From assembly GCF_030867145.1 (NCBI RefSeq), contig NC_134421.1, positions 26,109,979 through 26,173,978 of the forward strand: 64,000 nucleotides of DNA, in the 5' to 3' direction. The notes beneath the pieces were generated by a model. It was not told the DNA's origin. It worked only from the letters and a program-made list of their open reading frames with translations, and did no database searches. This stretch comes from Opisthocomus hoazin (lineage: Eukaryota; Chordata; Aves; Opisthocomiformes; Opisthocomidae). How positions within the stretch are numbered: the first letter of the stretch is position 1; the number at the start of each line of letters is the position of its first letter. This document shows, piece after piece, positions 50,018 through 62,116 of this stretch. The position numbers and the translations under genes were made by a program.

Positions 50018-53000
50018 CTGAAAATACAAATACCCACTATTTAACACGTTGCAATTTTGGCTTTTTTTTTTAGAAATAATGTATGACATTCAAACATTTT
50101 GGTAGGAATAAGTTTGTGTGTTTGAACTACTTTTCATCTGCTCAGCTTTTAGACAATAATTAGAGACTGCTGAAATTAGGACAAGTCATTTATTAAACAC
50201 ACCAAGTCTGCTTCCCCACAGCCTTACCCCCCAGGTAGATATACACCATGAAAAACTAAACTGCTACCAAACCAGAATGGTAGCATTTCATAGTCATTCT
50301 GCACAGGTGCAAACAGAAACACAGATGGAAATTAATATAATATAAATTCACAGGTGTAAATCAGGACAATGAGTCAAACCCACTGGACAAATTCCCAGTA
50401 CTAGAATCCAAGGTGGATGCCTGTGGTTAACTAGACGCTCCTCCCCAGTTCAGAATAAATACCGGTCATTTCAAAATTCCCTGAGAAAAGGAACGGAGTC
50501 CCTGCTTCAGGGCAAGCTGTCTGATGAGGCTCGGTCTGAAGTTATGGAAGCTGTAAGCCCCAGGAGTTTTGGATGCTGGAAAGTCATGAGCCTGGGAGAT
50601 GTGAAGCAAAGGTGCATGGGCTTACATGAAGATAGAGCAAAGATGAAACACAACTATGCAAACAATGTATTCCTGATTTGGCAACTGGACTGAAAAACTC
50701 CGACTAACTGTATTTAGGTGGTCCATAATGGACCTTTTCAGAGAAGTTACAGAAAGACAGAAATACAGAAATTACACCATGGTTTGTCTCAAATTTTTCT
50801 TGTTCCTGTATTTTGTATTCTTTAGGAGCTATTTAACTTTTAAATCCTTTTAAAAAAAGTTGAGAAAAAAAAATTTTTACTTTTCTACTCGTACTCTTCT
50901 TCCCAAGCAGCTGTGGAAGTAGTCTTCTTTAGTTTTGGTTATCAACAGAAAAAAGTAAATGAAAAACCTAATTCCTATCCCATTCACTGCTTTTCATGTC
51001 TTTGCCACTTTCTCTGTTCTCCCTTATTATTTCTTTAAAATTGTATTCCTTTCAGTGGTGAGGATAGAAATTAGATTCCTTAAACTAGAACTGGTGACAG
51101 AGCAATCTCCAATGAAAAGCCAAATAGCAAAATCCTATTTATTACTGGCAAGGGCTTTCTTGCTGTGCATATTAGGATTACACTTTACCTATGAACTGAA
51201 ATGTAGTTGCTTCTCTTCCTGGATGTACAAAGTCAAATATAGGCCCTACATTAACACAGACATTGCCTTTTACATACTGACAGCATTAATTAAGAGTGTG
51301 GATGCAGTGCTTATTTAGCTGAACATTAGGTAATCGCATAATCTGTTGTTTCTTTAAAGCACCTTCCTAACAAAGGGGCATTGTATGCAAGATTTATGCA
51401 TATTCACCACATTTCATTATTTTTTGAGGGAAAACAAAGAAAATGGAGTGGAATGAGGAAGAAACAAGAAAAGCTGGCATCACTATTAGCATTAGTTACA
51501 AAAAAAAATCCCTTTTGGCCATAATCATTACTCCAATGTACATCTGATATATGCATGCCTTTCAAAATGAGAGTAATTTACCCCTTTAATAAAATCAACA
51601 TGTGTTCTCAGATTCCTGACAGGCCTTAGGGGGGAAAAAAAAAAAAGAGTATTTTGTTTTGAGGCTAAGAAAACAAATCTCAAGTCTTATTCAGAATCTT
51701 GAAACTGGTTCTGCATTGTTTACTTTGAGCTCATATGTTGTGCCCTAATCAGTCTATCGAATTATTTGAAAAGATGTGACAGTTTCAAAACAAAAATTAA
51801 CCTCTTTGCAGAATGTCTAATTTAATTAACAGAAGTTAAACTAGCAAAAAGTTCAAGTGTCCACTGCAATTTCAAAATCTTCTTTGGTCTGTTTTAAAAT
51901 ATTTGTGAAATGTAAAAATACAGAGCTTTTCACGACACATGAGTAGGCTTTTCAGTGCACCTCTCTCTCTTGGGTATGCAAAAGAAATCTGAGCTAGCAC
52001 TAAAACAGCTAAATTGCAATGAAGAACAAAATCTAGCGGCAGTGCTACGTGAGCAAGTAAGAGTTCCGAGTTCAAAAAAACCAAAAATATTCCAGTGGAT
52101 GGGAACAGAAGAAAAGAGGAAAGGACAGGGAAATTTGTTATGCCTTCTTGTATAATTTATAGAATCTTTTTGATCTAAAGTTACTTCTTTATGTTAGCCT
52201 GATGCATGTCTATGTTTAAAGGAACTTTCCTCTGTATATTAGTAAAATACTTGAATACATGAAATCGGTCTTAGCTGCTACTTACAAGATTAAGGGAAAA
52301 AAATTGCAGTGCTGTCTACAAGCACGCTTCGTTTGTTAAGGGAGTCTAATTCCCATTAATACCACACATATATCACCTCAAAGTATTTTCAGTTGGGTAC
52401 ACCTGCTTCTGACTTACATTGCTGCCAGCTCACAGAATGAGACTACAAAGCATCAAGAACTTCAGCCAAGAGTGAAATATTTTTTTTAACTGAACATGGC
52501 ACTCTCCAGGGTCATGTCCAGTCATGTAACGGAGCAGTCGTGTTACTTTTCTGCTCTACTTCACTACTACAGCAAGTATTCAATCAAAGAGCTTTGTTTT
52601 ATAGGTTATGGGAAATCTCTGAGGTGCTAAATCTAAACAAATATGTGAAAATACAGTTTAAGATGGCCATAACCCAAATGTTCAGGTACATTTCCAATGT
52701 GTGATATATTTCCCACACAGGTCTAAACAATACCAGCCACAGTTGCTCAAGACATGTTTTGGAAAACACCTACACAAGAGATCAAGGAATCCATATCTGC
52801 CAAGACAGAACTAATTTTTTTAAGATTAACTTGAAAAATATCTGGGAGTGATCTGAAGGAACAAAGGAGACTACAGTATGAATCAGAATATAAAAGCTAT
52901 TAATGCTGAAGTGCATATGATCCATTGTTGAACATGCTTCTGAAATAAGACTCATATATACGGTTTCCCACACCCCGTAAGTCTTGGAAGAGAATTTTAA

Positions 53001-53097
53001 TCATCTAAGAAACTGAAATGAGCTTGGGAATATTTCCTTCTTTGACAACAGGCTTGTCCTATGAAAGATTAAAGAGAATCCCAAGTTGTAACAATAT

Positions 53098-53479
53098 TGG
53101 GGCTGTTCAGCCTGGAGAAGAGAAGGCTCCAGGGGGAGACCTTATGACAGCCTTCCAGTACCTGAATGGCCCTACAAGAAAGCTGGAGAGAGATTTTTTA
53201 CAAGGGTGTGTAGTGACAGGACAAGGCGGAATGGCTGTAAATTAAAAGAGGGCAGATTTAGATTAGATATTAGGAAGAAATTCTTCACCATGAGGGTGAT
53301 GAGGCACTGGAACAGGTTGCCCAGAGAAGCTGTGGCTGCCCCCTCCCTGGCAGTGTTCAAGGCCAGGTTCGATGGAGCTCTGAGCAACCTGGTCTAGTGG
53401 AAGATGTCCCTGCTCATGGCCAGGGGGGCTGGAACTAGATGATCTTTAAGGTCCTTTCCAACCCTTACCATTCTATGAT
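53098..53479 (+). mobile_element. CR1 LINE, short 3' fragment
   Basis: The 3' terminal 380 bases of a CR1 element on +, from GGGCTGTTCAGCCTGGAGAA to the tail CCATTCTATGAT. It keeps the ORF2 C-terminus ([15 protein letters not shown]) and the ATGATCTTTAAGGTCC 3' region. It is very similar to the matching part of 34422-35176, including the shared AATGGCCCTACAAGAAAGCT segment, so both come from one subfamily. Confidence 0.93.
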
Positions 53480-54565
53480 ATCTTTTTCTTTCCATTTCTG
53501 GTTGAATGATACCCCTAATAGATTGTTTCAGAGAATTCTTACGGTATAACGCATACCTACCAAACATTTTTCTTTTTTTAGAACAAGAAAGTTCAGTTTT
53601 CTGCTTTTTCTATTCTTCTCTTTATCTAGTAAAAGCAGATGAAAACCAAATTCACAACCAAGTAAAACCCAAGGTAATGCAGGATCTCTATGGTTCCTTT
53701 TTGGAATAGTAGTTGAATTTTGTCCAGAACATAACCGCAGAAATAAGAAAAATACTCTCTGTCTTCATGCAGATACGGTATTGAGTTCTGTTACGGTGCA
53801 AGTTCTTCCATGGTATATACTAATGCCTGTAAATGTAATGAATTTTTATGTGATGACTGAATCAGCATGCCAGTAACTCCTAAGCAGCTGTAACCTCATC
53901 TGCCTCTAACAAGGTGGCTAAACTGTCTGGGCACATACAGTCAGTAACAGGCATCCTAGAACAGTAAGAGGGTCCAAGATTTCAGAAAATTAATGTGAGT
54001 GGGGATCCCAAAGGTGGAGTACATTCCAGTGAAAATATATTCTTCAAGGAAATACTTTTTTTTCTGTTTTTTCTTTTTTTTTTTTTTTTTCTTTAACTAA
54101 CATCATCTCAGTCTTGTTTGAGTTCAGGACATTCTGCATGCAAGAGGTCATTTCAGGCAAGCATTCAGGAAGCTGGGAATAGAGCTATCTATTAGATACG
54201 AAAGAGAGACAGCACATAACTGTACACATATTTGTGACACTTCAGGTTGTGTTCTCTTACCAGATCTTCCAAGTGTTTGTTTGGATTTTATCTTAGGGGA
54301 AAGACAGATAAAGCATTTTAGGGACTTGTTTGATCCCTATACATTCTTTGAGATGTAACAGCAGGGAAGGGTAATAAACTGTATTAAATGTTGAAGACAG
54401 GTAGTAGTAAGGATGGACATACTTCTTTAAAGATGGGAGAGCGATACAGCATATAGATGACTTAATGAGCAGTTTGAAAAGGGCCAGTAGACACTGGACA
54501 GCAGTCTGTGAAGTCAACAGCGTATGGTAACTCTGTCCATAATATTGGATAGACTACTGAATGTT

Positions 54566-55185
54566 GCAAAAGGTGTGTGGAATCCTGGGGTGCATGAAGC
54601 AGAGTGTGGCCAGCAGGACGAGGGAGGTTCTCCTTCCCCTCTACACTGCCCTGGTGAGGCCTCATCTGGAGTACTCTGTCCAGTTCTGGGCTCCCCAGTT
54701 CAAGAAAGATGAAGAGCTACTGGAAAGAGTCCAGCGGAGGGCTACAAGGATGATGAGGGGACTGGAACATCTCCCCTACGAGGAGAGGCTGAGGGAGCTG
54801 GGCTTGTTCAGCCTGAAGAAGAGAAGGCTGCGAGGGGACCTAATAAATGCTTATAAATATCTGAAGGGTGGGTGTCAGGAGGATGGGGCCAAGCTCTTTT
54901 CAGTGGTGCCCAGTGACAGGACAAGGGGCAATGGTCACAAACTGAGGCACAGGAAGTTCTGTCTGAACATGAGGAAGAGCTTCTTCCCTCTGAGGGTGAC
55001 GGAGCACTGGAACAGGCTGCCCAGGAAGGTTGTGGAGTCTCCTTCTCTGGAGATATTCAAGACCCACCTGGACAAGGTCCTCTACAGCCTGCTGTAGGTG
55101 ACCCTGCTTCGACAGGAGGGTTGGACTAGATGACCCACAGTGGTCCCTTCCAACCCCTACTATTCTGTGATTCTGTGATTCTGTG
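54566..55185 (+). mobile_element. CR1 LINE, 3' fragment, open frame
   Basis: A + strand CR1 3' part with an uninterrupted frame of 178 codons to the stop at 55097. Blocks seen are [39 protein letters not shown] and [18 protein letters not shown]. The 3' region ends with three ATTCTGTG units at about 55,162-55,185. Over the shared part it is almost identical to the reverse complement of 4147-4770. It is a young, 5'-truncated copy in NTS intron 2, antisense to NTS. Confidence 0.95.
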
Positions 55186-56499
55186 TGCCTAAACCGTAGC
55201 TCTGGTCTTGATACTATACTTCACAAGTGCCTACTTAGGAAGATTTTTTTCTCTCAAAATACTAGAACCATGAGTGATAATCCACTTTGCCGCATTTTTA
55301 GATCTCATGTTTCATAAAATCTTTTTCCTTTTTTTCCCCACCTTAATGCTATGACTGGATTTCCCTTGTGCTTACTAGATGGTTAATGTAATTTAAGAGT
55401 AATTGCCCTCAACTGGAACCATATCTCAGGCACAATACAAGACAGCTGTTACACACACCATCCTCAAATTTGTCTCTCACACCAGAACCATACTTTTGTT
55501 CTAATGAGGATTACAAGCTAGCAGAGGACACCAGAAAAGAATAAAAATAATTTGTCATTTACGTAATGAAGAACGGAATACTGGTATGCCTCCTGTAGAG
55601 GCATTTATGCACACTTTTTAATGATTCCACCGTGCCTTACTTTGATGTCAAGAGACAATATATACTGAACTAATGAATTGTAGATGGTGATTTAAGGCAG
55701 CATAATGTAGAATTAAACCAATGTCTCCACCATGCATCTACTGCTTCTGTCAACTTTATGTGTCACTCGACTTATGGTATGTATCATAAGGAAATTGAAT
55801 AGCAAGCTACATGATGTAAAACAACATATAAGAGTATTGTGGCAAACATCATTACATTATTAACCGGTGCATTGTATTTGCGCATTTTTAGTTACCTGAG
55901 ATTGTGTCTTGTGCTTACAGGGAGGAAAAAGCACAAGTTAGGTTCCCAGTTCCATTAAAGTCACCAGCAGAAATGCCAATAGCTGCAGAGTTTCCTCCCA
56001 GGGCACACTATGTTTTGCCACAGAGACAGAACTGTTTTTGTCAGCCTCCTATGCTTAAAATTGTCTCAGGAGAAGAATATCTATTAAAACTTTATGTACC
56101 TTAGAGAAGTGAGTGGTAAACTGGTTTATTTGGCATCTAAGGTTAAGTACCGTGCCAGTAAAGAACTGGGGAACCTATGAACTGCCAGACCAGATCAAAA
56201 CAATGTATTTTCTGGCCTTATTCTAGTCTATTCAAAGGATCACGTGAAAAAGACCACAAATAAATGCAAACAGCAAATACAGCAATCTTCCAGGCAGGTT
56301 TTGTCCTTCACCTTCAACTAGTTGTTGGTTTTTCTTGGGAAAATTTTAATTTCTCATTTTATTTTCAATTAAATTTAAGCACCACTTGAACTTCATTAGA
56401 ACAAAGAATTAAAACATTCAACCTTAAGCCCATAGGACTTGTTTCAGGATTTGTTCTTTAATATGTTGCTGAAGAAATACTAGATGTATATATTTTTTA

Positions 56500-56551
56500 G
56501 ATCATTCATGGAAAATAACAATGTTGATCATTCATGGAAAATAACAATGTT
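56500..56551. repeat. Perfect 26-bp tandem duplication
   Basis: Two identical head-to-tail copies of a 26-bp unit that starts GATCATTCATGG and ends AACAATGTT. They are at 56500-56525 and 56526-56551. The perfect identity suggests a recent replication slippage event, or constraint. Confidence 0.9.
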
Positions 56552-57165
56552 GAATGCACGTATGTGCAACACTTGCTGCTTCACCTTGTCAATACCAGAT
56601 TGGAACTGAATTCTTGTCTATTTGTATTAAATGACATGTACATCACTCACAGTCTGGCAGCTTGTCAAGGAAATGTCATTTATCAGATGAATATTTTCAT
56701 AGTCATGTCCCCATGTTCCTGTACTAACACTGTGATTAAATTCGTAAATCAAAATCAGCATATGTATTAACAGTTTTTGCTTTATGACTGTCTTAATTTT
56801 ATATGCATATAGGAAAATTTCTGCGTAAAAACAGCATTTACAGATTTGATTCAAGGTTAATTTAGCTTTCATCAGGCATAATCCTATTGGAAACACATTT
56901 CCTCATATAAATTTACATCTCTGCACATAACAAAGTTTTGACAGTTTAATAGAAGTACCAGTGTTATGAGTGAGGAGCACTTCTAGTGTGTCACATCAAC
57001 ACCTTTAAATTTCCTTTGAACTGCAGAAAATCTTACACCAAAGTCATGTCTAGCACTGAACTTTTCAGTCTAGACCATAGGTTATTACTTTCTGCAAGAC
57101 TTCTGGGTTTCTAATGAGAATTCATTTGCTCCCTACACGACACCTAAAAGAGGAAAAATAATTAC

Positions 57166-57227
57166 CTTTGATGTGTACATATTGGTCAATAAATCTGCAT
57201 CTAACGCTTTCATTTCCTCTTCTGAAT
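57166..57227 (-). CDS. NTS: NTS exon 2
   Basis: 62 bases between acceptor ATTCCCAG (CAG at 57228-57230) and donor AAG/GTAATT. The first two bases complete the Asp codon begun in exon 1; then come residues 22-41, SEEEMKALDADLLTNMYTSK. This is the start of the mature propeptide after the signal peptide and matches the human precursor at most positions. It ends in phase 0, fitting exon 3. Confidence 0.96.
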
Positions 57228-60200
57228 CTGGGAATAAACCAGAAACATATGTTTATTATTTCACCATAAATCATGGACATTTCAATTCAGCATACAGAAT
57301 TTAGATATATCAATGAATTCTGAAAAACAAGCAGCAAACAAAAGCAAACAAACAACTTAGATACAAACACAACAAAGCAATCTAGAGGGACTGTGAGGAG
57401 TCTTCAGGTAATAGCAACATTATGTTAAAATGGATGCTCACTACCTTTTTAAAGCAAGCTTACTGGAGTGAATGAAATGATTCGTTAATCTCAGTTCACT
57501 GGTAGACAGGCCCACTAACCTGCAGCCCTTTCAGTAAAGAAGACTTCCACAACATTTTTCATTCAAAATCCATATGATTTTCATAATTACTATTTGTCAC
57601 CACTGCTTACTTTGGAAGAAGATTTAGGATATTTATTTTCAAGGAATATTTAGTTAAGTAGCAGCTAAGTATTTAGGTGAATGGCATTTACGATTACTTG
57701 ACAAGAGTCTTGGTTCTTCTTGGCTAAATTAAGAAAATTTTTACTTGTATGAGGGAATTGATCTTGACCAGTTTGTGAAACAATCTTTTGACAATACATA
57801 CACCAAAAGAAAGTATTCTGACTGAAAGTCTTAGGATTTTATTAATTTAATTGACTTTTGATAGCTCAGCAGACTTGCAAGACCTGTGATTTGGTGAATA
57901 TGTTAAAAATTGCTGTAGAAAGAGAAAACTGCCATCAACTTTTCTGCTTTGTGCTGTACAGAATCACAAGGAAAATACAGCAGCAATCACAGCTCAAAGA
58001 TGAGATATATACAGAAATCAGCTAAGTCTTCAGAGTTCCGCATGGCTTTTAGCTTTCCTGGAATACCAGCAATCCAAAGCCAAACACCACGCTTACTTCT
58101 ACTTAAAGCCAAACTAAACCAAAATCTACTCCATATTCATATAAGTCACATCCCACTTTCATTAAAATGATCAGTGCTGTTGGAACGTAATACTCTGCCA
58201 CAGAATCTGTGGATCAATTTTGCCTGTGTCTTCGTTTCAAGGATCATCACCACGTTGTGCCACCAGCTTTCACAGAACATGAAACTGTAATGGACCTTTT
58301 ATACAAATATGTGCTAATCTTTCATAGATATCTGCTAGCCCAGGAAGCCAACTGTTATAATGCTCTTAAAAACCAATCATGTTCTTTCTTAATAACAAGA
58401 TCTCACCACCACTGTGTTTCTTCCTTGGGGAATTATTCCAGACTGGCAATGGTTACTCACCTTCTTCTAATCTCAAGCCTAATCTATTTCTAATTACAAA
58501 TTTATTAATGGTTTGTATATAACATTCTTCATCATAAATAACACCTTTTCTCTTTGTAATATTTACCCAACTCACGTATTTCCTGAGAGCAATCACAGAC
58601 CTTCCCAGATTAGATTTTTAGGGTGTGCTGTGCCTTTTCGACATAAACCATTTCCCTGGAAATCCCACAAATACTTCACTGAGAGGCTATGCCCAGAGCT
58701 ATTAGACTCTTCCCTATTCTTGTAATAGCCTTGTATTTCCCACCTCATCAGAGCGGCCCTCCTCTGTGCCTGATGTGATCTCGAGACAGCACAGCATAGC
58801 ACAGTATGGATCAGAAGCCTCAGTACTTAACTACCTTAATGCTTACCGTTAGCTACGGGAAGTAGCTCTCTTGCACATTTTTTTATTTTGTTTGTCTTTC
58901 ACGGCTGAAAAACTTCAGTTATCTCATAAAAAATAAGGTCAGATAATCTGACCAAGTCTTTTATCTCAGACATTCCCAACAGCTGTGCTTCTGTTAAAAG
59001 CAGCTTCTAATAGGAACTTCTGTTATTTCCTAAGCTATTGCTTTTTGTACTGTTGCACTGCTTCTCGTTTCTATTATTCAGGTCATCAAAAACTGTGTGT
59101 TATGCCAATCTTCCTCTGTAGCGATGCTCCTGTTCATCTTCGCATTACTAGCACACTACATTCATTCATTCTTACTTTTTCCATTGAAGTTGTTACTGAA
59201 AATATTAGACTAGTTTGTAGGTCAGTATTGCAGCAAATCCCTAGCAACTAGTCTCCAACCTAGTGCTCTTCAGCCCTTTCAGCACTACTGGTTGTCAGTT
59301 TTACCTGATCTCTTGAACACTTCACCATTAGCCAAAGTTCTGCTGGCAGCACAAGATCACCGCAGCTCAATTTGTGCTGACAGCAGCAGCTCCTGCAAAT
59401 GGGTGAGTAAAACACATGTGACAGCATCACGATTTGTGGTGTCCTCGGTCATAGTAGCTGAGGACAATGAAAGGACTTGTGTCTGGTTAGCACCTGATTT
59501 TTATATTCTATAGAGGATGGAAGATAGCTTCCACATGATCAAGGCTGGAAGACAGCTGCAGCTGTGAAAGATAGGTAGGTATTAAGAAACATTTTGATTG
59601 AGAAAAGAAGTCTGGAGGACATTATTTAGGAGGCTGTTCAAGATTCCTCACATGAAGAATAAAGCAAGGCTTGGAGGAGAAGCGAGCATATCCAGGCAAT
59701 TCAGGAGGGAAGAGACACATAAAGAGCAAAAGCATAAACAGAGCAGACCCTCAGAGAGCCACGTATAAAAAGTCTGGTTACACGTTATTGTTCAAATCAG
59801 AGCAAACTTCACACAGTTTGATGTCCTCTTGATTAACTTCTTGTTGACAAGAAACATAGCTTCAATTCATATAATCACTTTGTGACAATCTGTGATAATC
59901 ACAGTTACATTCTACAGGTACACACTCTTTCCTGAGGGCAAACATTTTCAAAAGACAAGTAAAATGAATGATCATTTTCTTTAGCTGTCCATATTAGTTA
60001 AAACTGATTTGACCCCTCCCACAAGCTTCTCCATGACACTTCTCATTGAATACATTTTCTAATTTTCAAGCAAATAAACCATCATGTCAGTTACATGTAC
60101 AGATATATTTCTGGGTGTTTCTATGAGCCTATTTTAACCTCCACTTAAATTTTTTACTTTAGTGGGCTTTCATTCAGGCTTTCGGAAACTGCCTCACTGA

Positions 60201-61277
60201 AAACACTAGCCAAGTATTTCTTGAAAAGCTTCAAATACATGGGGAGAAAATAGCAAATATTAAGCCTTCTCATTTAGATCACCTATTCTCTATAATAATG
60301 ATTATGTTCATACTGTGATAAAATGCAGGCATTATGTGTGTTACATTTTTCTTCTGCATGGAAATACAAATTGGAAACTTTCATCTAAAGTGAGAATCAG
60401 GAATTCTGAGTCCTCCTGAATACTGAGGCTGAAAAATTCAGCTACTTGCAGATTTACTCTTTAAATTTTGTGGAGTTAAAAGCTAAAGTAATTTGCAAGG
60501 CAGTTAAGACTGGATTTTGAAGCCTATTCTTCTTCATGCCTCCATGTGTGCACCTGTTTAATTGCCACCATACCTATTGTTGGTCACAAACTTAGGGCAT
60601 AAATGACACACGCTTAGTGGCATCATTTCCCAAAACAGCAGGCAACGCATTTTAAGATATAATCCTCTTTTTTTTCAGTTTGCTAAACCAATTGGCCTTG
60701 GAGTAGAAACGCGCTTACATTAACCTTCCTATTGTGTGATCTGCATCTGATTCAGCAGTTTTTGTCATAATTACAGAGCAGTTGCTAGCAATCTTCCCCC
60801 CCCCCCCCCCCCCGAGTACTAAGAGCGTAGTTCTGTCACTAAAAAGCGACTGAAGTGCATACATATTCACGTTGATTCGGATTATGGCAGCTACTCATAC
60901 GAGCCGAAGAAGCTGTGATTTCTGCGAGAGTTTGGAAATACGCGGTATTCAGTAAAGGACGAACGAGCCAGCACAACCGAGCAGACGGTCTAGACGGGTT
61001 TGAGTTCCCGAAGACCAGCCTACGCTGCCCGGCACGGCGGGGATGCTGCGCAGAGGAGCGGTTTGCGGGAAGGGAGAAAGTTACGGGCGCGGCAGAAAAA
61101 CGGCGGCCGGCCGGAGCCCCTTCCCGGGGCCAGCTCCCCGGCGCCCGCCGGCTGCAGCCGCGGCAGCCCCAGGCAACTTCGCCTCCGTCCTCTCGGCCCC
61201 GCTCCGGGCTCCGGGGGCGGCCCCGCGCCGGCCGGCCCGAGGGACCTGGGGGCCGGCGGGGGGGGGGGGGCGCTTAC
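57228..61277. other. NTS intron 1
   Basis: A 4.05-kb intron on - with donor GTAAGC at 61277 downward, followed at once by a run of 13 C (G on +, 61258-61270) and a very GC-rich segment. The rest is AT-rich. It includes an 18-base poly-C run at 60796-60813. No other gene recognised. Confidence 0.8.
60796..60813. repeat. Poly-C run, 18 bases
   Basis: Uninterrupted C18 on + within NTS intron 1, near the start of the CpG-rich region. The - strand, which is the NTS-sense strand, is G18 and could form quadruplex structure. Length may also be affected by assembly or sequencing error. Confidence 0.85.
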
Positions 61278-61338
61278 CTGAGCAGAGGCTGCAGGAGGCC
61301 AAGGCCAGCAGCACCACGCACACCAGCTGGGCTCTCAT
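61278..61338 (-). CDS. NTS: NTS exon 1: start codon and signal peptide
   Basis: The ATG at 61338-61336 opens MRAQLVCVVLLALASCSLCS plus the first base of the Asp codon, then the donor CTCAG/GTAAGC. The hydrophobic core VCVVLLALA with small residues near the end is a classic secretory signal peptide; cleavage is expected around residues 18-20. It aligns with human MKIQLVCMLLLAFSSWSLCSD, so translation starts at the position of an internal human Met and lacks the extra four leading residues. Joined exons total 164 residues, against about 170 in human. The exon sits inside a CpG-rich island. Confidence 0.95.
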
Positions 61339-61391
61339 CCTTGCTGCGCCGCCCTCTAGAAAGTAAAGTCCATAAATCCTGGGGAGAGACG

Positions 61392-61397
<6 letters not shown>

Positions 61398-61427
<30 letters not shown>
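61398..61427. repeat. (GACA)n tetranucleotide microsatellite in the NTS 5'UTR
   Basis: Seven GACA units on +, reading (TGTC)n on the - strand that NTS is transcribed from. It lies between the TATA element and the ATG, so it is probably transcribed as 5' leader sequence. Confidence 0.9.
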
Positions 61428-61510
61428 GCCCCGCGCCGCCCCGCGCCCTCGGCACGCGCGCCGCCGGGCAGCCGCAGGCACCAGGCAGGGGACCCGGACC
61501 CTTCCCCAAC

Positions 61511-61518
61511 TATATAAG
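61511..61518 (-). promoter_or_regulatory. NTS TATA element
   Basis: TATATAAG on +, reading CTTATATA followed by G on -, about 173 bases before the NTS ATG. It is the only TATA-like string in the GC-rich promoter. It predicts a start of transcription near 61,485 and a leader of about 150 bases. Confidence 0.7.
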
Positions 61519-61526
61519 CCGCGGGG

Positions 61527-61534
61527 TGATGTCA
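61527..61534 (-). promoter_or_regulatory. CRE/AP-1-like site of the NTS promoter (TGACATCA)
   Basis: On - the sequence reads TGACATCA, lying about ten bases upstream of the TATA element. The rat NT/N promoter, as I recall, has the same near-consensus CRE at a comparable distance, where it integrates cAMP, NGF and glucocorticoid signals. Function in birds is inferred from identity of sequence and position. Confidence 0.65.
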
Positions 61535-61812
61535 CGGCGGTGCCGCCGTCGCCTCCTGACGAAGCTCCCTCCCTCCTCCCCCTCCACCCCCTCCCGCGCT
61601 CCCGCTGGCCCCCCCTTCCCCCCCCCCCCCCCTCCCCCCGGCGCTCCGCGCCCGCCAGCGCTGACGCCACGCGCCACCTGACGCACGCGGAGCTCCGCGG
61701 GGCGCGCACCGAGAACTCGCACCCGGCGTCGGGGGCGCGGCCGGAGCGGGCTTTTCCCGAAAGGGAACTGTCCTCAGATCCGGAAAAGTCCCGAAAAAAT
61801 TCCTTTTTCTAT

Positions 61813-61829
61813 TATATATATATATAAAA
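61813..61829. repeat. (TA)n short tract
   Basis: ATTATATATATATATAAAA embedded in the GC-rich NTS upstream region, with about six TA units. Striking for its surroundings. Confidence 0.75.
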
Positions 61830-62099
61830 AGTTGCCTCAGACGCTCGGAGCGCTGGCGCGTGCTGTGCGCTGGCCCAGGGGCGGGAAACCTCCGCGCCCA
61901 CACCTCGGCACCCCGCTCAGCCCCGCGCTCCTCGCGCGGCAGCCGCCTGACGCGCTTTGTCCGTCATCTGCCCCGCCTGTCCCCGCAGCAGGGGGACGAG
62001 ACGGGGGCCAGAGCCGCGCGCCGGTCACGGGCAGGGGGGCGACACCGGAGACGGGCAGGGGGTGCGCGCAGGGGCATAAGCCTGGGCGCGGGTACCGGC

Positions 62100-62116
62100 G
62101 GGGGGGGGGGGGGGGG
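62100..62116. repeat. Poly-G run, 17 bases
   Basis: G17 on +, followed directly by GTAAGTGT. It is an uninterrupted homopolymer in the CpG-rich island. Confidence 0.85.

Larger units (their letters stand above)
50018..57165. other. NTS intron 2, with two CR1 copies
   Basis: A 7.1-kb intron from donor GTAATT at 57165 downward to acceptor TTTCAG at 50018. It contains CR1 copies at 53098-53479 and 54566-55185, both antisense to NTS, and a 26-bp tandem duplication at 56500-56551. No other coding sequence is recognised. Confidence 0.8.
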
